The notes: generated by a model not told the origin, from the sequence alone. A stretch of 64,000 nucleotides of DNA from an uncultured Phycisphaerae bacterium (GCA_937928595.1 CALGJV010000031.1:45229-109228), one strand, 5' to 3'; shown: positions 53,821 to 62,552, counted from the stretch's first letter. Numbers and translations: made by a program.

Positions 53821-55083
53821 TTATGCCCCGCATGCACCGGTGGTGCCGAACTCACCGGGTGCTGACGGATCGCCTTTTGCCGCCGGTGGTCCGCTTCTCT
53901 GCGCCGCAGCGCGATCCGCCTCCGTCGGCTCTTCCTCCGGCGGCGGCGGGCGGAGCTCGGCCGCTCGCTTCGCCAACTCGGTCTCGAGTCCGGCCGGAAG
54001 GCCCTCCGCGGGAAGCCAGTACACGAGCGTGCTCGCCGCCTCGCGCCCGAACAGCAGGTGCGCGACGAGCCACGTCTGCTCCATCCGCTCGGTGGGCGTC
54101 GCCGGTCCGGGCGGCTCGGTCGCGGCCGCTTGCAGCCACGTGACCGCGGCCGCCGGAAACTTGCGCGCCGGGACGACCGGCCCGGCCTGCAAGTCCCCGT
54201 GCCGCAGCAGCATCAGGAGCCACTTCTTGCGGCGCGTCACGGGCAGGACGAGCAGCGCCGTCAGCGCCTCCGCCGGGCGGACGTGCGGTTCCCACGCCGT
54301 CTGCCAGTGTTGCGCGAACCGCATTTGCTGCTTGATCTGGCCCGCGCGCTCGAACTCCTGCGCGGCCGCCGCGGTCCGCATCCGCTCGGCCGCGTCCGCG
54401 AGCCACGCCGCCGGACCGCGGGTCGCGAACTCCCACGCGGCCCGGCAGCGTGCGACGTAGGCCGCCAGCGGAGCCGAACCGTCGCAAGGGGCGTCGCAAC
54501 GGCCCATTTCGGCGTAGGCGCACCGCCGGCCGCGCGGCGCCCGGCGCACCTCCTCCGGGTGCCGGCAGAGGTCGAACAGGTCCCACAGGCCCTCGAGGGC
54601 CCTCTGAGCCTCGGATCGGCTCGGCCACGGCCCAACGAACGCTCCGGGCAGGTCCCAGACGCGCTCGGTCACGCGGAGCTCCGGGATCGGCTGCGCCCAG
54701 TCCACGTGCAGGAACCAGGCCGGGCCGAACGAAACGAGCCTCCGGTACTCGCGGGGGTAGAGGGCGCGGGCCAGCCGCCAGTACCACCAGCGGGCCTCGA
54801 ACGGACAGGCGACCACCCGCCAGCGGACGCCGCGGACGACCGCCCCCAGGTCCACCCGACCTCGGCGAGGTGCCGGGGGCTCGCCGAGGCGGGCGAGCAG
54901 GGACCGCCGAAGCTGCTGCGTCGTCAGAAGCTGCACCGGCGCACCCGCTCCATCCACCAGCAGCAGCACCGCCGGGGTGTTCGGCAGCGGGGCGAGCGCC
55001 GCGGCGTCCGTCCGGCCCGGCCAAGAATGCGACTCGGGCAGCGCGGCAGCGAGCAGCGCGTCGGCAGCAGCGGGTGCGTCCAT
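53821..55083 (-). CDS. UvrC-derived protein lacking nuclease residues
   Basis: A 420-residue protein related to the N-terminal half of excinuclease subunit UvrC. Residues about 35-70 align with the GIY-YIG domain (PAVLLLVDGAGAPVQLLTTQ, QLRRSLLARL), but the GIY and YIG motifs and catalytic Arg are gone. The Cys pattern C173-x14-C188-x7-C196-x3-C200 (CRHPEEVRR..RRCAYAEMGRCDAPCDG) preserves the four cluster-binding cysteines of UvrC. A UVR-like helix (AAAQEFERAGQIKQQM) lies at about 238-253. The endonuclease V-like and HhH parts of UvrC are missing; the C-terminus is Pro/Glu-rich. It may bind UvrB or DNA without cutting. TAACAT nine bases before the ATG suggests a short leader. Confidence 0.75.
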   Translation of the reverse strand: MDAPAAADALLAAALPESHSWPGRTDAAALAPLPNTPAVLLLVDGAGAPVQLLTTQQLRRSLLARLGEPPAPRRGRVDLGAVVRGVRWRVVACPFEARWWYWRLARALYPREYRRLVSFGPAWFLHVDWAQPIPELRVTERVWDLPGAFVGPWPSRSEAQRALEGLWDLFDLCRHPEEVRRAPRGRRCAYAEMGRCDAPCDGSAPLAAYVARCRAAWEFATRGPAAWLADAAERMRTAAAAQEFERAGQIKQQMRFAQHWQTAWEPHVRPAEALTALLVLPVTRRKKWLLMLLRHGDLQAGPVVPARKFPAAAVTWLQAAATEPPGPATPTERMEQTWLVAHLLFGREAASTLVYWLPAEGLPAGLETELAKRAAELRPPPPEEEPTEADRAAAQRSGPPAAKGDPSAPGEFGTTGACGA

Positions 55084-55092
55084 CGGTCGCGA

Positions 55093-55098
55093 ATGTTA
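55093..55098 (-). promoter_or_regulatory. TAACAT -10 box, short-leader start of the UvrC-derived gene
   Basis: TAACAT on the minus strand lies nine bases before the ATG at 55083, leaving a leader of about three bases. No Shine-Dalgarno is present. Confidence 0.45.
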
Positions 55099-55240
55099 GC
55101 ACGAGGGCTGGCCGGCGGTGCGTCGCGGTGTGGCGGGACCGATAACGACGAAGGTCAACGCAGCCAGAAGCCCCGCGTGGCGCGAGCGGAGCAAAGCGTC
55201 CGGAAAAAACGCCCGGCGCGCCCGGAACCGCCGCCGCCCC

Positions 55241-55269
55241 TTGCAAACGCGGGTGGGGGGTGCTAGAAA
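55241..55269 (+). promoter_or_regulatory. Sigma70-type promoter of the Hc1 gene
   Basis: TTGCAA (55241-55246), a 17-base spacer and TAGAAA (55264-55269). The -35 is identical to that of the 16S promoter, suggesting strong constitutive expression as expected for an abundant chromatin protein. Confidence 0.6.
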
Positions 55270-55394
55270 TCGCCCCCACGGCGGTGCCCCGGGGCGGTCC
55301 GCGCGGACCGGCCGGCGGACGCTAACCTGCCGCGGAGTCGCCCGAACGGCCGGGTCCCGGCGGCCAAGCCCGCGGCCGGCGAACGGAGAAGATC

Positions 55395-55598
55395 ATGGAG
55401 GAGTACCTCAAGCTCAAGCAGCTGGTGGAGGAGGTTGCCGACGACGTCTACAAGGCGCAAGGCGGCAACAAGGCGGCGGGCACCCGCGTCCGCAAGGCGA
55501 TGCAGGACATCAAGAACATGGCGCAAGAGGTCCGCAAGAAGATCTTGGACATGCGGAACGACGACAGCGCCCCACCCCCGACCGCCCCCGAGGGCTGA
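55395..55598 (+). CDS. Histone H1-like protein Hc1 family
   Basis: A 67-residue basic helical protein. KLKQLVEEVADDVYKAQGGN followed by KAAGTRVRKAMQDIKNMAQE and VRKKIL matches the conserved N-terminal core of Hc1, the chlamydial histone H1-like protein, and its planctomycete relatives. The long Lys/Ala/Pro-rich DNA-condensing tail of chlamydial Hc1 is missing; the end is short, acidic and Pro-rich. It is probably a nucleoid-associated protein that can form a helical bundle and bridge DNA. GGAG lies near the ATG, and a good promoter is present upstream. A FabZ-like gene follows 48 bases later. Confidence 0.82.
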   Translation: MEEYLKLKQLVEEVADDVYKAQGGNKAAGTRVRKAMQDIKNMAQEVRKKILDMRNDDSAPPPTAPEG

Positions 55599-55646
55599 GC
55601 CGCCGGGCCGGCCGCAGACCCGCTACGCGAGGCACGAGCGTCCCGA

Positions 55647-56120
55647 ATGCCACCACCGGTCATCCTCGACCCCACGCAGATCGACTGGAACCACGTCATC
55701 GCCGACCGGGAGGGAATTGCGCGCATCCTGCCGCACCGGTATGAGTTCGCGCTGCTCGACGGCGTGGTACTGCTCGAAACGACGGCGATGACGTTCGCGG
55801 GGTACCACGACGTACGTACGGATGCGTTCTGGGCCCGGGGGCACATTCCGGGCCGGCCGCTGTTTCCGGGCGTGCTGATGGTTGAAGCGGCCGCCCAGCT
55901 CGCAAGCTTCGCGCATGGGTCCGCGTTCCCGGGGTCGCCGTTCATGGGGTTCGTCGGGATCGACGCCGTGCGGTTCCGCGGGGCCGTCGAGCCGCCGTGC
56001 CGTCTGCAGTTGGTGGGCCGCGGTATCCAGATGAAGCCGCGCCGCTTCGTCGCGCAGCTTCAGGGCTTCGTCCGCGACACCCTGGTCTTCGAGGGCGAGC
56101 TGATGGGCATGGGGCTCTAG
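55647..56120 (+). CDS. FabZ-like 3-hydroxyacyl-ACP dehydratase
   Basis: A 157-residue HotDog-fold protein. ILPHRYEFALLDGV and GHIPGRPLFPGVLMVEAAAQ are the two FabZ signatures, with catalytic H66 and E80 separated by 14 residues as in FabZ. It is slightly longer at the N-terminus (DPTQIDWNHVIADREGIARI) than typical FabZ, a feature of planctomycete and FabA/Z-like paralogues. It would dehydrate 3-hydroxyacyl-ACP in lipid synthesis. It follows the Hc1 gene and may share its transcript. An ordinary fab cluster is not present, so this may be a second copy. Confidence 0.85.
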   Translation: MPPPVILDPTQIDWNHVIADREGIARILPHRYEFALLDGVVLLETTAMTFAGYHDVRTDAFWARGHIPGRPLFPGVLMVEAAAQLASFAHGSAFPGSPFMGFVGIDAVRFRGAVEPPCRLQLVGRGIQMKPRRFVAQLQGFVRDTLVFEGELMGMGL

Positions 56121-56126
56121 CCTCCC

Positions 56127-57302
56127 TCAGCCCAGCGCCTCGGCCAGCAACCGCTCGCAGTACAGCAGCGCCCGGGGGATGTGGAACGGCCCCTTCCACA
56201 GGTTACCTTTCAGCGGCGTCGAGACCGTGCCGTCCCGGTGCAGATAGCCGTACCACTCGCCGTATTCCGGGTCGGGGAAATGCGCGAATGTGTAGTCGTG
56301 GAGCCGCTCGAACCACCGGGCGTACTGCTCCGTTCCCGTCATCCGCCAGGCCATCAACACCGCCACCAGCGCCTCGCAGTGCGGCCACCACAGCTTCAGG
56401 TCGTGCTCGAGCTGCGTGGGCGGCCGGCCGGCCACGTCCACGAAGTACAGCAGCCCGCCGTACGTCCGGTCCCAGCCGCGCTCCAGGGCGTAATCAACGA
56501 TGCGCAGCGTGCGCTGGGCGAGCGCCGCGTCGCCGCGCCGCCGCGCGATATCGAGGATGAACCACGCGCACTCGATCGCGTGCCCAGGGTTCATCGTGCG
56601 GCCGTCGGGCTCGTCCAGCCGCTCCCCGCGCGGCCCGACCGTCTCCAGCACGCTGCCGTCCTCGTCCTTCACGAAGTCCCGGAAGATCTCCTCGACGCAC
56701 TCGTCGATCAGCCGCTCGTAGGCCGGCGCGTCGTCGAGTTGTCGCAGCGTGTCGGCCACGTTCAGCAGGCACATCAGCGGCGAGAGCGCCTTCAGCGGCC
56801 GCGTCCGCGGATCGACCTTGGGCTCGATGACCCCCGGCGTCCGCAGCGCGCGCACCAGCGTCTGGAACAGCCCCACCGCCCGGCGGCGGATCAGGTCGTC
56901 GCCGGTGGCCCGCGCCAGCGCCGTCAGCGCCAGCACGCCGAAAACCTCGCTGAAGTAGTAGCGCCGCATGCGCAGCGGCCGGCCGTCGCGCGTCACCAGA
57001 AAGTACATCTTCCCGCGTGGATCGAAGCAGTAGCGCGTCAGAAACTCGTAGCCGTGCCGCGCCAGCGCGAGCCAGTCCGGCCGCGGCTCCACCGTGCGAT
57101 AGAGCGTCGCGTAGAGCCAGGTCGCCCGGCCCATGATCCACACGGGTTTGTCGGTGCCGTACACCTGTCCCGTCCGATCCAGGCAGGTGAAAAACCCGCC
57201 GCACTCGCGGTCCACGCCGTGCCGCTCCCAGAACGGCACCACGTCGTCGAGCAGAGCGGCCCGGTACTGCTCGTGGAGCTGCGTCAGTCGTGCGCGGTCC
57301 AT
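56127..57302 (-). CDS. AGE-family sugar epimerase/isomerase
   Basis: A 391-residue (alpha/alpha)6-barrel protein of the N-acylglucosamine 2-epimerase family, which also includes cellobiose 2-epimerase and mannose isomerase. WERHGVDRECGGFFTCLDRTG, MGRATWLYATLY, MNPGHAIECAWFILDIARR (catalytic His candidate) and EHDLKLWWPHCEALVA (second catalytic His) are the family motifs, ending with GNLWKGPFHIPRAL. The precise sugar cannot be decided. GAGG just before the ATG supports 57302. It is divergent from the FAD oxidoreductase gene. Confidence 0.87.
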   Translation of the reverse strand: MDRARLTQLHEQYRAALLDDVVPFWERHGVDRECGGFFTCLDRTGQVYGTDKPVWIMGRATWLYATLYRTVEPRPDWLALARHGYEFLTRYCFDPRGKMYFLVTRDGRPLRMRRYYFSEVFGVLALTALARATGDDLIRRRAVGLFQTLVRALRTPGVIEPKVDPRTRPLKALSPLMCLLNVADTLRQLDDAPAYERLIDECVEEIFRDFVKDEDGSVLETVGPRGERLDEPDGRTMNPGHAIECAWFILDIARRRGDAALAQRTLRIVDYALERGWDRTYGGLLYFVDVAGRPPTQLEHDLKLWWPHCEALVAVLMAWRMTGTEQYARWFERLHDYTFAHFPDPEYGEWYGYLHRDGTVSTPLKGNLWKGPFHIPRALLYCERLLAEALG

Positions 57303-57463
57303 CGCCTCACCACTCCGGCCGGCCGCCGCCGCGGGCGGCGGCCGGCCCGGCTTCGCCATCATGATACCGGGCCTCCAGCGGCCCGGGACCCGCCGGATCA
57401 CGCCCCACCGGCCCCCGCCCGCGTCACGCGGCGCGTTAGCCCCACCGCCGCCGCCATCCGGCC

Positions 57464-57469
57464 TAAAAT
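57464..57469 (+). promoter_or_regulatory. TAAAAT -10 box, leaderless start of the FAD oxidoreductase gene
   Basis: TAAAAT ends seven bases before the ATG at 57477, predicting a leader of zero or one base. No Shine-Dalgarno is present. Confidence 0.5.
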
Positions 57470-57476
57470 CCGCCGC

Positions 57477-58880
57477 ATGAGCTCCAATCCCCGCTCGCTG
57501 CCGCCCGAGGTCCGCCACGCCTGGGCCGCACTGCCGCTGGCCGGAACATACGACGTCGTGGTCCTCGGCGGCGGGCCGGCCGGCTGCGTCGCCGCCATCG
57601 CCGCCGCCCGCGAGGGCGCCCGCACGCTCCTCGTCGAGCAGTACGGGTTCTTGGGCGGCATGGGCACCGCGGCGCTCGTCCCCGCGTGGTGCCCGTTCAC
57701 CGACAAGCAGCAGCCGATCATCCGTGGCCTCGGCCTCGAAATTCTGCGCGAGATGCTCGCAGGCATGCCGCACCTGCCGGCCGACCACCTTGACTGGGTG
57801 CCGATCGACGCCGAACTGCTCAAGGCGATCTACGACCGGCGCGTGACGGAGGCCGGCGTCGATGTGCGGTTCCTGACGCACTTCGTCGACGTGCTCGCGA
57901 CACCCGGCGGCGCGCGGACGAACATCGACGGCGTGATCCTCCACAACAAGTCCGGCCTCCAGCGGATCGCGGCGGGCGTGGTGGTCGACTGCACGGGCGA
58001 CGGCGACGCGGCGGCGACCGCCGGCAACCCGTTCGACCAGGGCGACCCGGAGACCGGCGAGACGCAGCCGCTGACGATGTGCTTCGTGCTGGCGGGCGTG
58101 GACAACGCGCGGCTCCAACCGTGGCTGTGGGCGGACGGCGCGAAGAACCTGCTGCTCAAGCCGGCGATTTCGGCGGCAAAGGCGGCCGGCGACCTCGACA
58201 TCGTCGAGGAGGCGGCCAACGTGGCCTACCAGTCGCCGACGACGATCGGGCTCAACTTCAGCCACGTCTTCGACGTGGACGCGACCGACGCGGCCCAGCT
58301 TTCGCAGGCGATGATCGCGGGGCGGAAGCTGATCCGGCATCTGACGGACTTCGTGCGGAAGTACCTGCCGGGCTGCGAGCGGGCGTACTTGGTCAGCAGC
58401 GGCGTGCAGATCGGCGTCCGCGAGACGCGGCGGATCCGGGGCGACTACGTCCTGACGCTGGACGACTACCTCGCGCGCCGCTCGTTCCCCGACGAGATCG
58501 CGCGGAACGCGTACTACATCGACATCCACCTGTCCCGACGCGAGTGGGAACGCAACCTGGGCCGGACGATCGACTGGGCGGCCAAGATTCATCAGTACGG
58601 CCCCGGCGAGTCGCACGGCATCCCGTACCGCTGCCTCGTGCCGGTGGCGCTGCGCAACCTGCTCGTGGCCGGGCGGTGCATCAGCACGGACCGGCCGGTG
58701 CAGGGCTCGGTGCGGACGATGCCGAACTGCCTGGCGCTGGGCGAGGCGGCGGGCGCGGCCGCGGCGTGGGCGGCGGCCCGTCACGCGGGCGACGTGCGGG
58801 CGGTGGACGTGGCGGCCTTGCGGGCGCGGTTGCGGGGCCTGGGCATGTGGCTCCCCGAAACCACGCCGGACGCCCGCTGA
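57477..58880 (+). CDS. FAD-dependent oxidoreductase (PF12831 type)
   Basis: A 467-residue flavoprotein. The FAD dinucleotide motif is VVLGGGPAGCVAAIAAAREG (about residues 27-47), followed by EQYGFLGGMGT, the mark of the FAD_oxidored family common in planctomycete sugar and cofactor metabolism. VVVDCTGDGDAAATAG and the C-terminal LLVAGRCISTDRPVQGSVRT with MPNCLALGEAAG complete the pattern. No signal peptide is present. The substrate is unknown; neighbours (AGE epimerase, sugar-active secreted proteins) hint at sugar oxidation. Translation is probably from a leaderless mRNA. Confidence 0.87.
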   Translation: MSSNPRSLPPEVRHAWAALPLAGTYDVVVLGGGPAGCVAAIAAAREGARTLLVEQYGFLGGMGTAALVPAWCPFTDKQQPIIRGLGLEILREMLAGMPHLPADHLDWVPIDAELLKAIYDRRVTEAGVDVRFLTHFVDVLATPGGARTNIDGVILHNKSGLQRIAAGVVVDCTGDGDAAATAGNPFDQGDPETGETQPLTMCFVLAGVDNARLQPWLWADGAKNLLLKPAISAAKAAGDLDIVEEAANVAYQSPTTIGLNFSHVFDVDATDAAQLSQAMIAGRKLIRHLTDFVRKYLPGCERAYLVSSGVQIGVRETRRIRGDYVLTLDDYLARRSFPDEIARNAYYIDIHLSRREWERNLGRTIDWAAKIHQYGPGESHGIPYRCLVPVALRNLLVAGRCISTDRPVQGSVRTMPNCLALGEAAGAAAAWAAARHAGDVRAVDVAALRARLRGLGMWLPETTPDAR

Positions 58881-59022
58881 GCGGCGGCAAGCGCCGGGCC
58901 GCCCGACCCGGGCGGCTGCGACCCAAGCGCCCGCCTGCGGTTTTTTGGCGGACACGCGTGCATTTTGCCCCCGCCCGTCGTCTAATACTCCGCGCATATC
59001 AGGACCGTCAGAGGAGACCAGC

Positions 59023-60393
59023 GTGATCCGTTTTGGGCCGGGAAATCTGCGTATTCCGAAATTCGAGAAGCCCGTCTACGTCGTGGCCGGCGGCCTCACC
59101 GACTTCCGCAAGAAGTACCCCGAGAAGAACTCCTGCGAGCTGTGCATGGAGGCGATGCGGATGGCAGTGGAGGAGAACGACCTCAAGGTCGAGCCCGAGG
59201 AGTTCCGCCGGATGGTGAACTGGGTCGTGTACTCCCAGTTCGCCGATCATTTCGGCGACCAGCTCCTGGCCGCGGCCAAGATTCACGACTACCTGGGTTT
59301 CGACCCGCTGGGCAACATCGAGGTCAAGACCGGGGGGGCGACCGGCGGCTCGGCGGTCCTGGCCGCGGCGCAGGCCGTGGCCAGCGGCTACGCCGACTGC
59401 GTGCCGGTGGTCGGCTGGGAGCGGATGGACGAGGTGTCGACCAGGGTCGGCAACTCGTACATCGCCTCGGCCGCGTGCAAGGACTTCGAGAGTGAGCTGG
59501 GCTGGATGTACGCAGCGTACTACGCGCTGATGGCCCAGCGCTACCAGCACGAGAACAACGTTCCGCGCGAATCGCTGGCCAAGATCGCCTGCAAGAACCA
59601 CGAATACGCGCGCTACTCGCCGTTCTCGCAGAACCCCGGCCATTACACCATCCAGGACATCCTCGCCAACGACATCGTGTCCGACCCGCTGTCGTTCCTC
59701 GAGTGCTGCGTGATGAGCGTCGGGGCGGCCGTGCTGATCCTGTGCGACGAGAAGGTCGCGCATCAGCTCAGCGACCAGCCGATGCGGCTGAGTGCGATCT
59801 GCGGCGGCTCGCACACGCTGCGCACGGCCGACCGGCGGCACATGCCGATCCTGCTGCTGCCGAACGAGACCGAGGAGACCTACCGGCACTACTTCGAGGG
59901 GCGGCGGCACGAGTGGCCGGGCTTCAGCTCGTTCCTCGCCTCGCGCATGGCCGCGTACCTCGCGTACCACATGGCCGGCATCCAGGACCCGCTGGCGGAC
60001 TTCGACCTGCTCGAGACGCACGACGCGTTCACGATCAGCGACATCCAGACGTACGAGGACATCGGGCTGCGTCCGTACGGGCGCGGGCGCGAGTTCATCG
60101 AGTCGGGCGACGCGTACTACGAGGGGCGGCTGCCGACGAACCTGTCGGGCGGGCTGATCGGGACGATGCACGCGGTCGGGGCGACGGGCATCTTCCAGCT
60201 CGTGGAGGTGCTGTGGCAGCTCCAGGGCAAGTACGACCGGTTCCACGGGGACCCGCGGATGTGGGCCCGCTACGGCAAGACCAAGCCCGCCGACTGGCGC
60301 AGCCTCCAGGTGAAGAACCCGAAGCGGGCGTGCGCGATCAGCCACGCGGGCACGGGCAGTCACGTGACGTGCGCGATCCTGGAGAGACCCTGA
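59023..60393 (+). CDS. Thiolase-superfamily protein lacking the nucleophilic cysteine
   Basis: A 456-residue SCP2/archaeal-type thiolase fold. The start of the helix that normally holds the nucleophile reads TGGATGGSAVLAAAQAVASG (103-122); compared with the usual CASGG, Gly105 replaces Cys. LLETHDAFTISDIQTYEDIG and the histidine H383 in MHAVGATG (usually GHPxGATG) are kept. The second catalytic Cys region reads SHAGTGSHV. Classical Claisen condensation is therefore doubtful. A DUF35 OB-fold protein encoded at 61966-62442 is its likely partner, as in archaeal thiolase-DUF35 complexes. AGAGGAG precedes a GTG at 59023. The downstream gene starts one base after the stop. Confidence 0.82.
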   Translation: MIRFGPGNLRIPKFEKPVYVVAGGLTDFRKKYPEKNSCELCMEAMRMAVEENDLKVEPEEFRRMVNWVVYSQFADHFGDQLLAAAKIHDYLGFDPLGNIEVKTGGATGGSAVLAAAQAVASGYADCVPVVGWERMDEVSTRVGNSYIASAACKDFESELGWMYAAYYALMAQRYQHENNVPRESLAKIACKNHEYARYSPFSQNPGHYTIQDILANDIVSDPLSFLECCVMSVGAAVLILCDEKVAHQLSDQPMRLSAICGGSHTLRTADRRHMPILLLPNETEETYRHYFEGRRHEWPGFSSFLASRMAAYLAYHMAGIQDPLADFDLLETHDAFTISDIQTYEDIGLRPYGRGREFIESGDAYYEGRLPTNLSGGLIGTMHAVGATGIFQLVEVLWQLQGKYDRFHGDPRMWARYGKTKPADWRSLQVKNPKRACAISHAGTGSHVTCAILERP

Positions 60394-60394
60394 C

Positions 60395-61894
60395 GTGCGT
60401 CGCCGCGCCGCAGCCGCGCCACCGAGTCTGCCGGCGGCGTGGCTCCTGCTCCTGCTCTTGGGCGGCAGCACCGCCCCATTGGAAGGCTCCGAGCCGGTGG
60501 AGATCGGCACGCGCTGGGAGCTGTGGGTCGACCGCGCGCTGCTGGCGGACCTGGACGGCGCGACGCTGCGGCTGCACAACCCCGTGCGGCGCCAAACGGT
60601 GTTCACGTTCGACGCCCCGTGGGAAGGTCCCTGGAGCGGCTACTGCACCGTCCTGCACGACGGGCAGCGCTGGCGGCTGTACTACCGCGGCGGTGGTGAG
60701 CTCACGCGCGAAGTCGTGTGCGTCGCCTTCAGCGACGACGCGGTCCACTGGACCCGACCGACGCTCGGCCTGTTCGAGCACGCGGGCAGCCGCGACAACA
60801 ACATCGTCTGGACCGGGGTTGAACCGGCCTACTGCGAAGCGCACAGCTTCACCCCGTTCCTCGACGCCAACCCCGCCGCGCCCGCGGACCAGCGCTGGAA
60901 GGCCGTCGCGCTCACCCGCGCAGTTCCGCCGGGCGAGTCGGAGCGGCGCGCCGTGCTGGTCGGTTTCGTCTCGGCTGACGGGCTGCGCTGGCGACGGCTG
61001 CAAGACGCCCCTCTGCTGGTCGACGGCGGCTTCGACTCGCAGAACGTCGCGTTCTGGGATGCCCCCCGCGGGACGTACGTCTGCTATTTCCGCGCGTCAC
61101 GCGCGGGGAAGCGGGCGGTCAGCCGGGCCACGTCACCCGATTTCGTCCACTGGTCGGCCGCGGTTCCGCTGGACTACGGTGACGCTCCGCTCGAGCACTT
61201 CTACACCAACGCGATCCAGCCGTGCCCGCGGGCGCCGCACCTGCTGATCGGCCTTCCGCAGCGGTTCGTACCGCCGGAGGAGCGCGGCACGGTCGGCGAA
61301 CCCCCTCGCCCGACCGACGGCCTGTCCGATGCCGTCTTCATGGCCAGCCGCGACGGCCGACGCTGGTCGCGCCTGTTCCTCGAAGCGTTCATCCGGCCGG
61401 GGCCGGACCCGGCGCGCTGGGGCGGCGCGCATGGCAACAACATGCCGGCCTGCGGACTGGCGCAGACCGGGCCGGCGGAGCTGTCGCTCTACTGGACCGA
61501 GAACTACGACGACTTTCGGGGCCGGCGGCCGAACCTGACGCGCGTGCCCGTGCTGGCCCGCGGCACGATCCGCCTCGACGGCTTCGTGTCGCTTCACGCC
61601 GGCTACGCGGGCGGGCAGGCCCGCACGGTGCCGTTGCTTTGCGGCGGGCGGCGACTCGTTCTGAACTGCGCGACGTCCGCCGTCGGCAGCGTGCGCGTGG
61701 AGCTTCAGGATGCCGACGGGCGGGCCCGGCCCGGCCACAGCTTGGCGGAGGCGGTGGAAATCTGGGGCGACGAGGTCGAGCGCCCCGTGCGCTGGCGCAC
61801 GGGCGAGGACCTGGGCGCGCGGGTCGGACAACCGGTGCGACTGCGGTTCGTGCTGAAGGACGCGGATGTGTACGCGTTTCGTTTTGCGGACTGA
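60395..61894 (+). CDS. Secreted five-bladed-propeller glycosidase-like protein
   Basis: A 499-residue exported protein with signal peptide (about 1-31). Repeated blade motifs such as VAFSDDAVHWTRPTLGLFEH, VGFVSADGLRWRRLQDAP and SRATSPDFVHWSAAVP resemble GH32/GH43/GH117 and sialidase-like five-bladed propellers. NNIVW and DGGFDSQNVAFWD lie in the likely active face. Many planctomycete paralogues are annotated only as hypothetical. It starts one base after the thiolase-like stop (GTG), inside an operon with the DUF35 gene. That placement is odd for a secreted glycosidase-like protein. Confidence 0.72.
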   Translation: MRRRAAAAPPSLPAAWLLLLLLGGSTAPLEGSEPVEIGTRWELWVDRALLADLDGATLRLHNPVRRQTVFTFDAPWEGPWSGYCTVLHDGQRWRLYYRGGGELTREVVCVAFSDDAVHWTRPTLGLFEHAGSRDNNIVWTGVEPAYCEAHSFTPFLDANPAAPADQRWKAVALTRAVPPGESERRAVLVGFVSADGLRWRRLQDAPLLVDGGFDSQNVAFWDAPRGTYVCYFRASRAGKRAVSRATSPDFVHWSAAVPLDYGDAPLEHFYTNAIQPCPRAPHLLIGLPQRFVPPEERGTVGEPPRPTDGLSDAVFMASRDGRRWSRLFLEAFIRPGPDPARWGGAHGNNMPACGLAQTGPAELSLYWTENYDDFRGRRPNLTRVPVLARGTIRLDGFVSLHAGYAGGQARTVPLLCGGRRLVLNCATSAVGSVRVELQDADGRARPGHSLAEAVEIWGDEVERPVRWRTGEDLGARVGQPVRLRFVLKDADVYAFRFAD

Positions 61895-61965
61895 AACCGG
61901 GTGCGGGCGGGCGCCCGAGAGCGCCGCCAGTCCTGCGGCCGGCCGTGCGAAGGAAAGGGTCAGTG

Positions 61966-62442
61966 ATGGCGATCGAGTGGCCGACGACGACGCTGGAAGT
62001 CTGGAACGAAGAGCCGCTGGGCGTGAAGAACCCGAAGACTTGGGCGCACTACCACAGCTACGGCGGGTGGGGCCGGTTCTTCCGCGGGCTGGAGCAGAGC
62101 CGCCTGCTCGCGACGCGCTGCACGAACCCGCGCTGCGCGGAGAAGCGGCTGTGGCTGCCGCCCCGCACGGGCTGCCCGGACTGCTGGCACCCGATGGAAT
62201 GGGTCGACGCCCCCCAGGAGGGCACGATCTTCACCTTCTCCACCGTCAAGTACCCCGGCGAGCTCTTCAAGCTCCCGGCCGGCACGCCCCTGATCAGTGT
62301 CGAACTGCCCGGCGTGTGCACGAAGATCATGAGCTGGCTGAAGGACGGCACGCCGCGGTTCGGGATGAAAGTGAAGGCGGTCTTCAACACGCGCAAGCCG
62401 ACGCACACGATACTCGACCTGGCGTGGGTGCCGGCGGAATAG
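61966..62442 (+). CDS. DUF35 Zn-ribbon/OB-fold protein, thiolase partner
   Basis: A 158-residue protein with an N-terminal zinc ribbon (CTNPRC and CPDC, four cysteines) and a C-terminal OB-fold (GTIFTFSTVKYPGELFKLPA, ISVELPG, MKVKAVF). DUF35 proteins bind acyl-CoA or acyl carriers and bridge thiolase-type enzymes, for example acetoacetyl-CoA thiolase and HMG-CoA synthase in archaea. The pairing with the thiolase-like gene in the same transcription unit supports a complex. AAGGAAAGG precedes the ATG. A longer N-terminus (YHSYGGWGRFFRGLEQ) is present compared with minimal DUF35 proteins. Confidence 0.85.
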   Translation: MAIEWPTTTLEVWNEEPLGVKNPKTWAHYHSYGGWGRFFRGLEQSRLLATRCTNPRCAEKRLWLPPRTGCPDCWHPMEWVDAPQEGTIFTFSTVKYPGELFKLPAGTPLISVELPGVCTKIMSWLKDGTPRFGMKVKAVFNTRKPTHTILDLAWVPAE

Positions 62443-62552
62443 CAAGTTTCGGGCCGCGAGGAGCGCGTCAACCGGACGAGCGCGGCCGCGCCCGTCGCTT
62501 CTTGGGCTGGCCGCGCCCCCTCACGGGCGTGCGCGCCGCACCGGTGGCGAGC

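Larger units (their letters stand above)
55084..55394 (+). other. Promoter and leader region before the Hc1 gene (311 bases)
   Basis: No gene is seen. The minus-strand end carries the start signals of the UvrC-derived gene. The plus strand carries the Hc1 promoter (55241-55269), leaving a leader of about 120 bases that is very GC-rich, with possible hairpins such as GGTCCGCGCGGACC at about 55296-55309. Confidence 0.5.
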
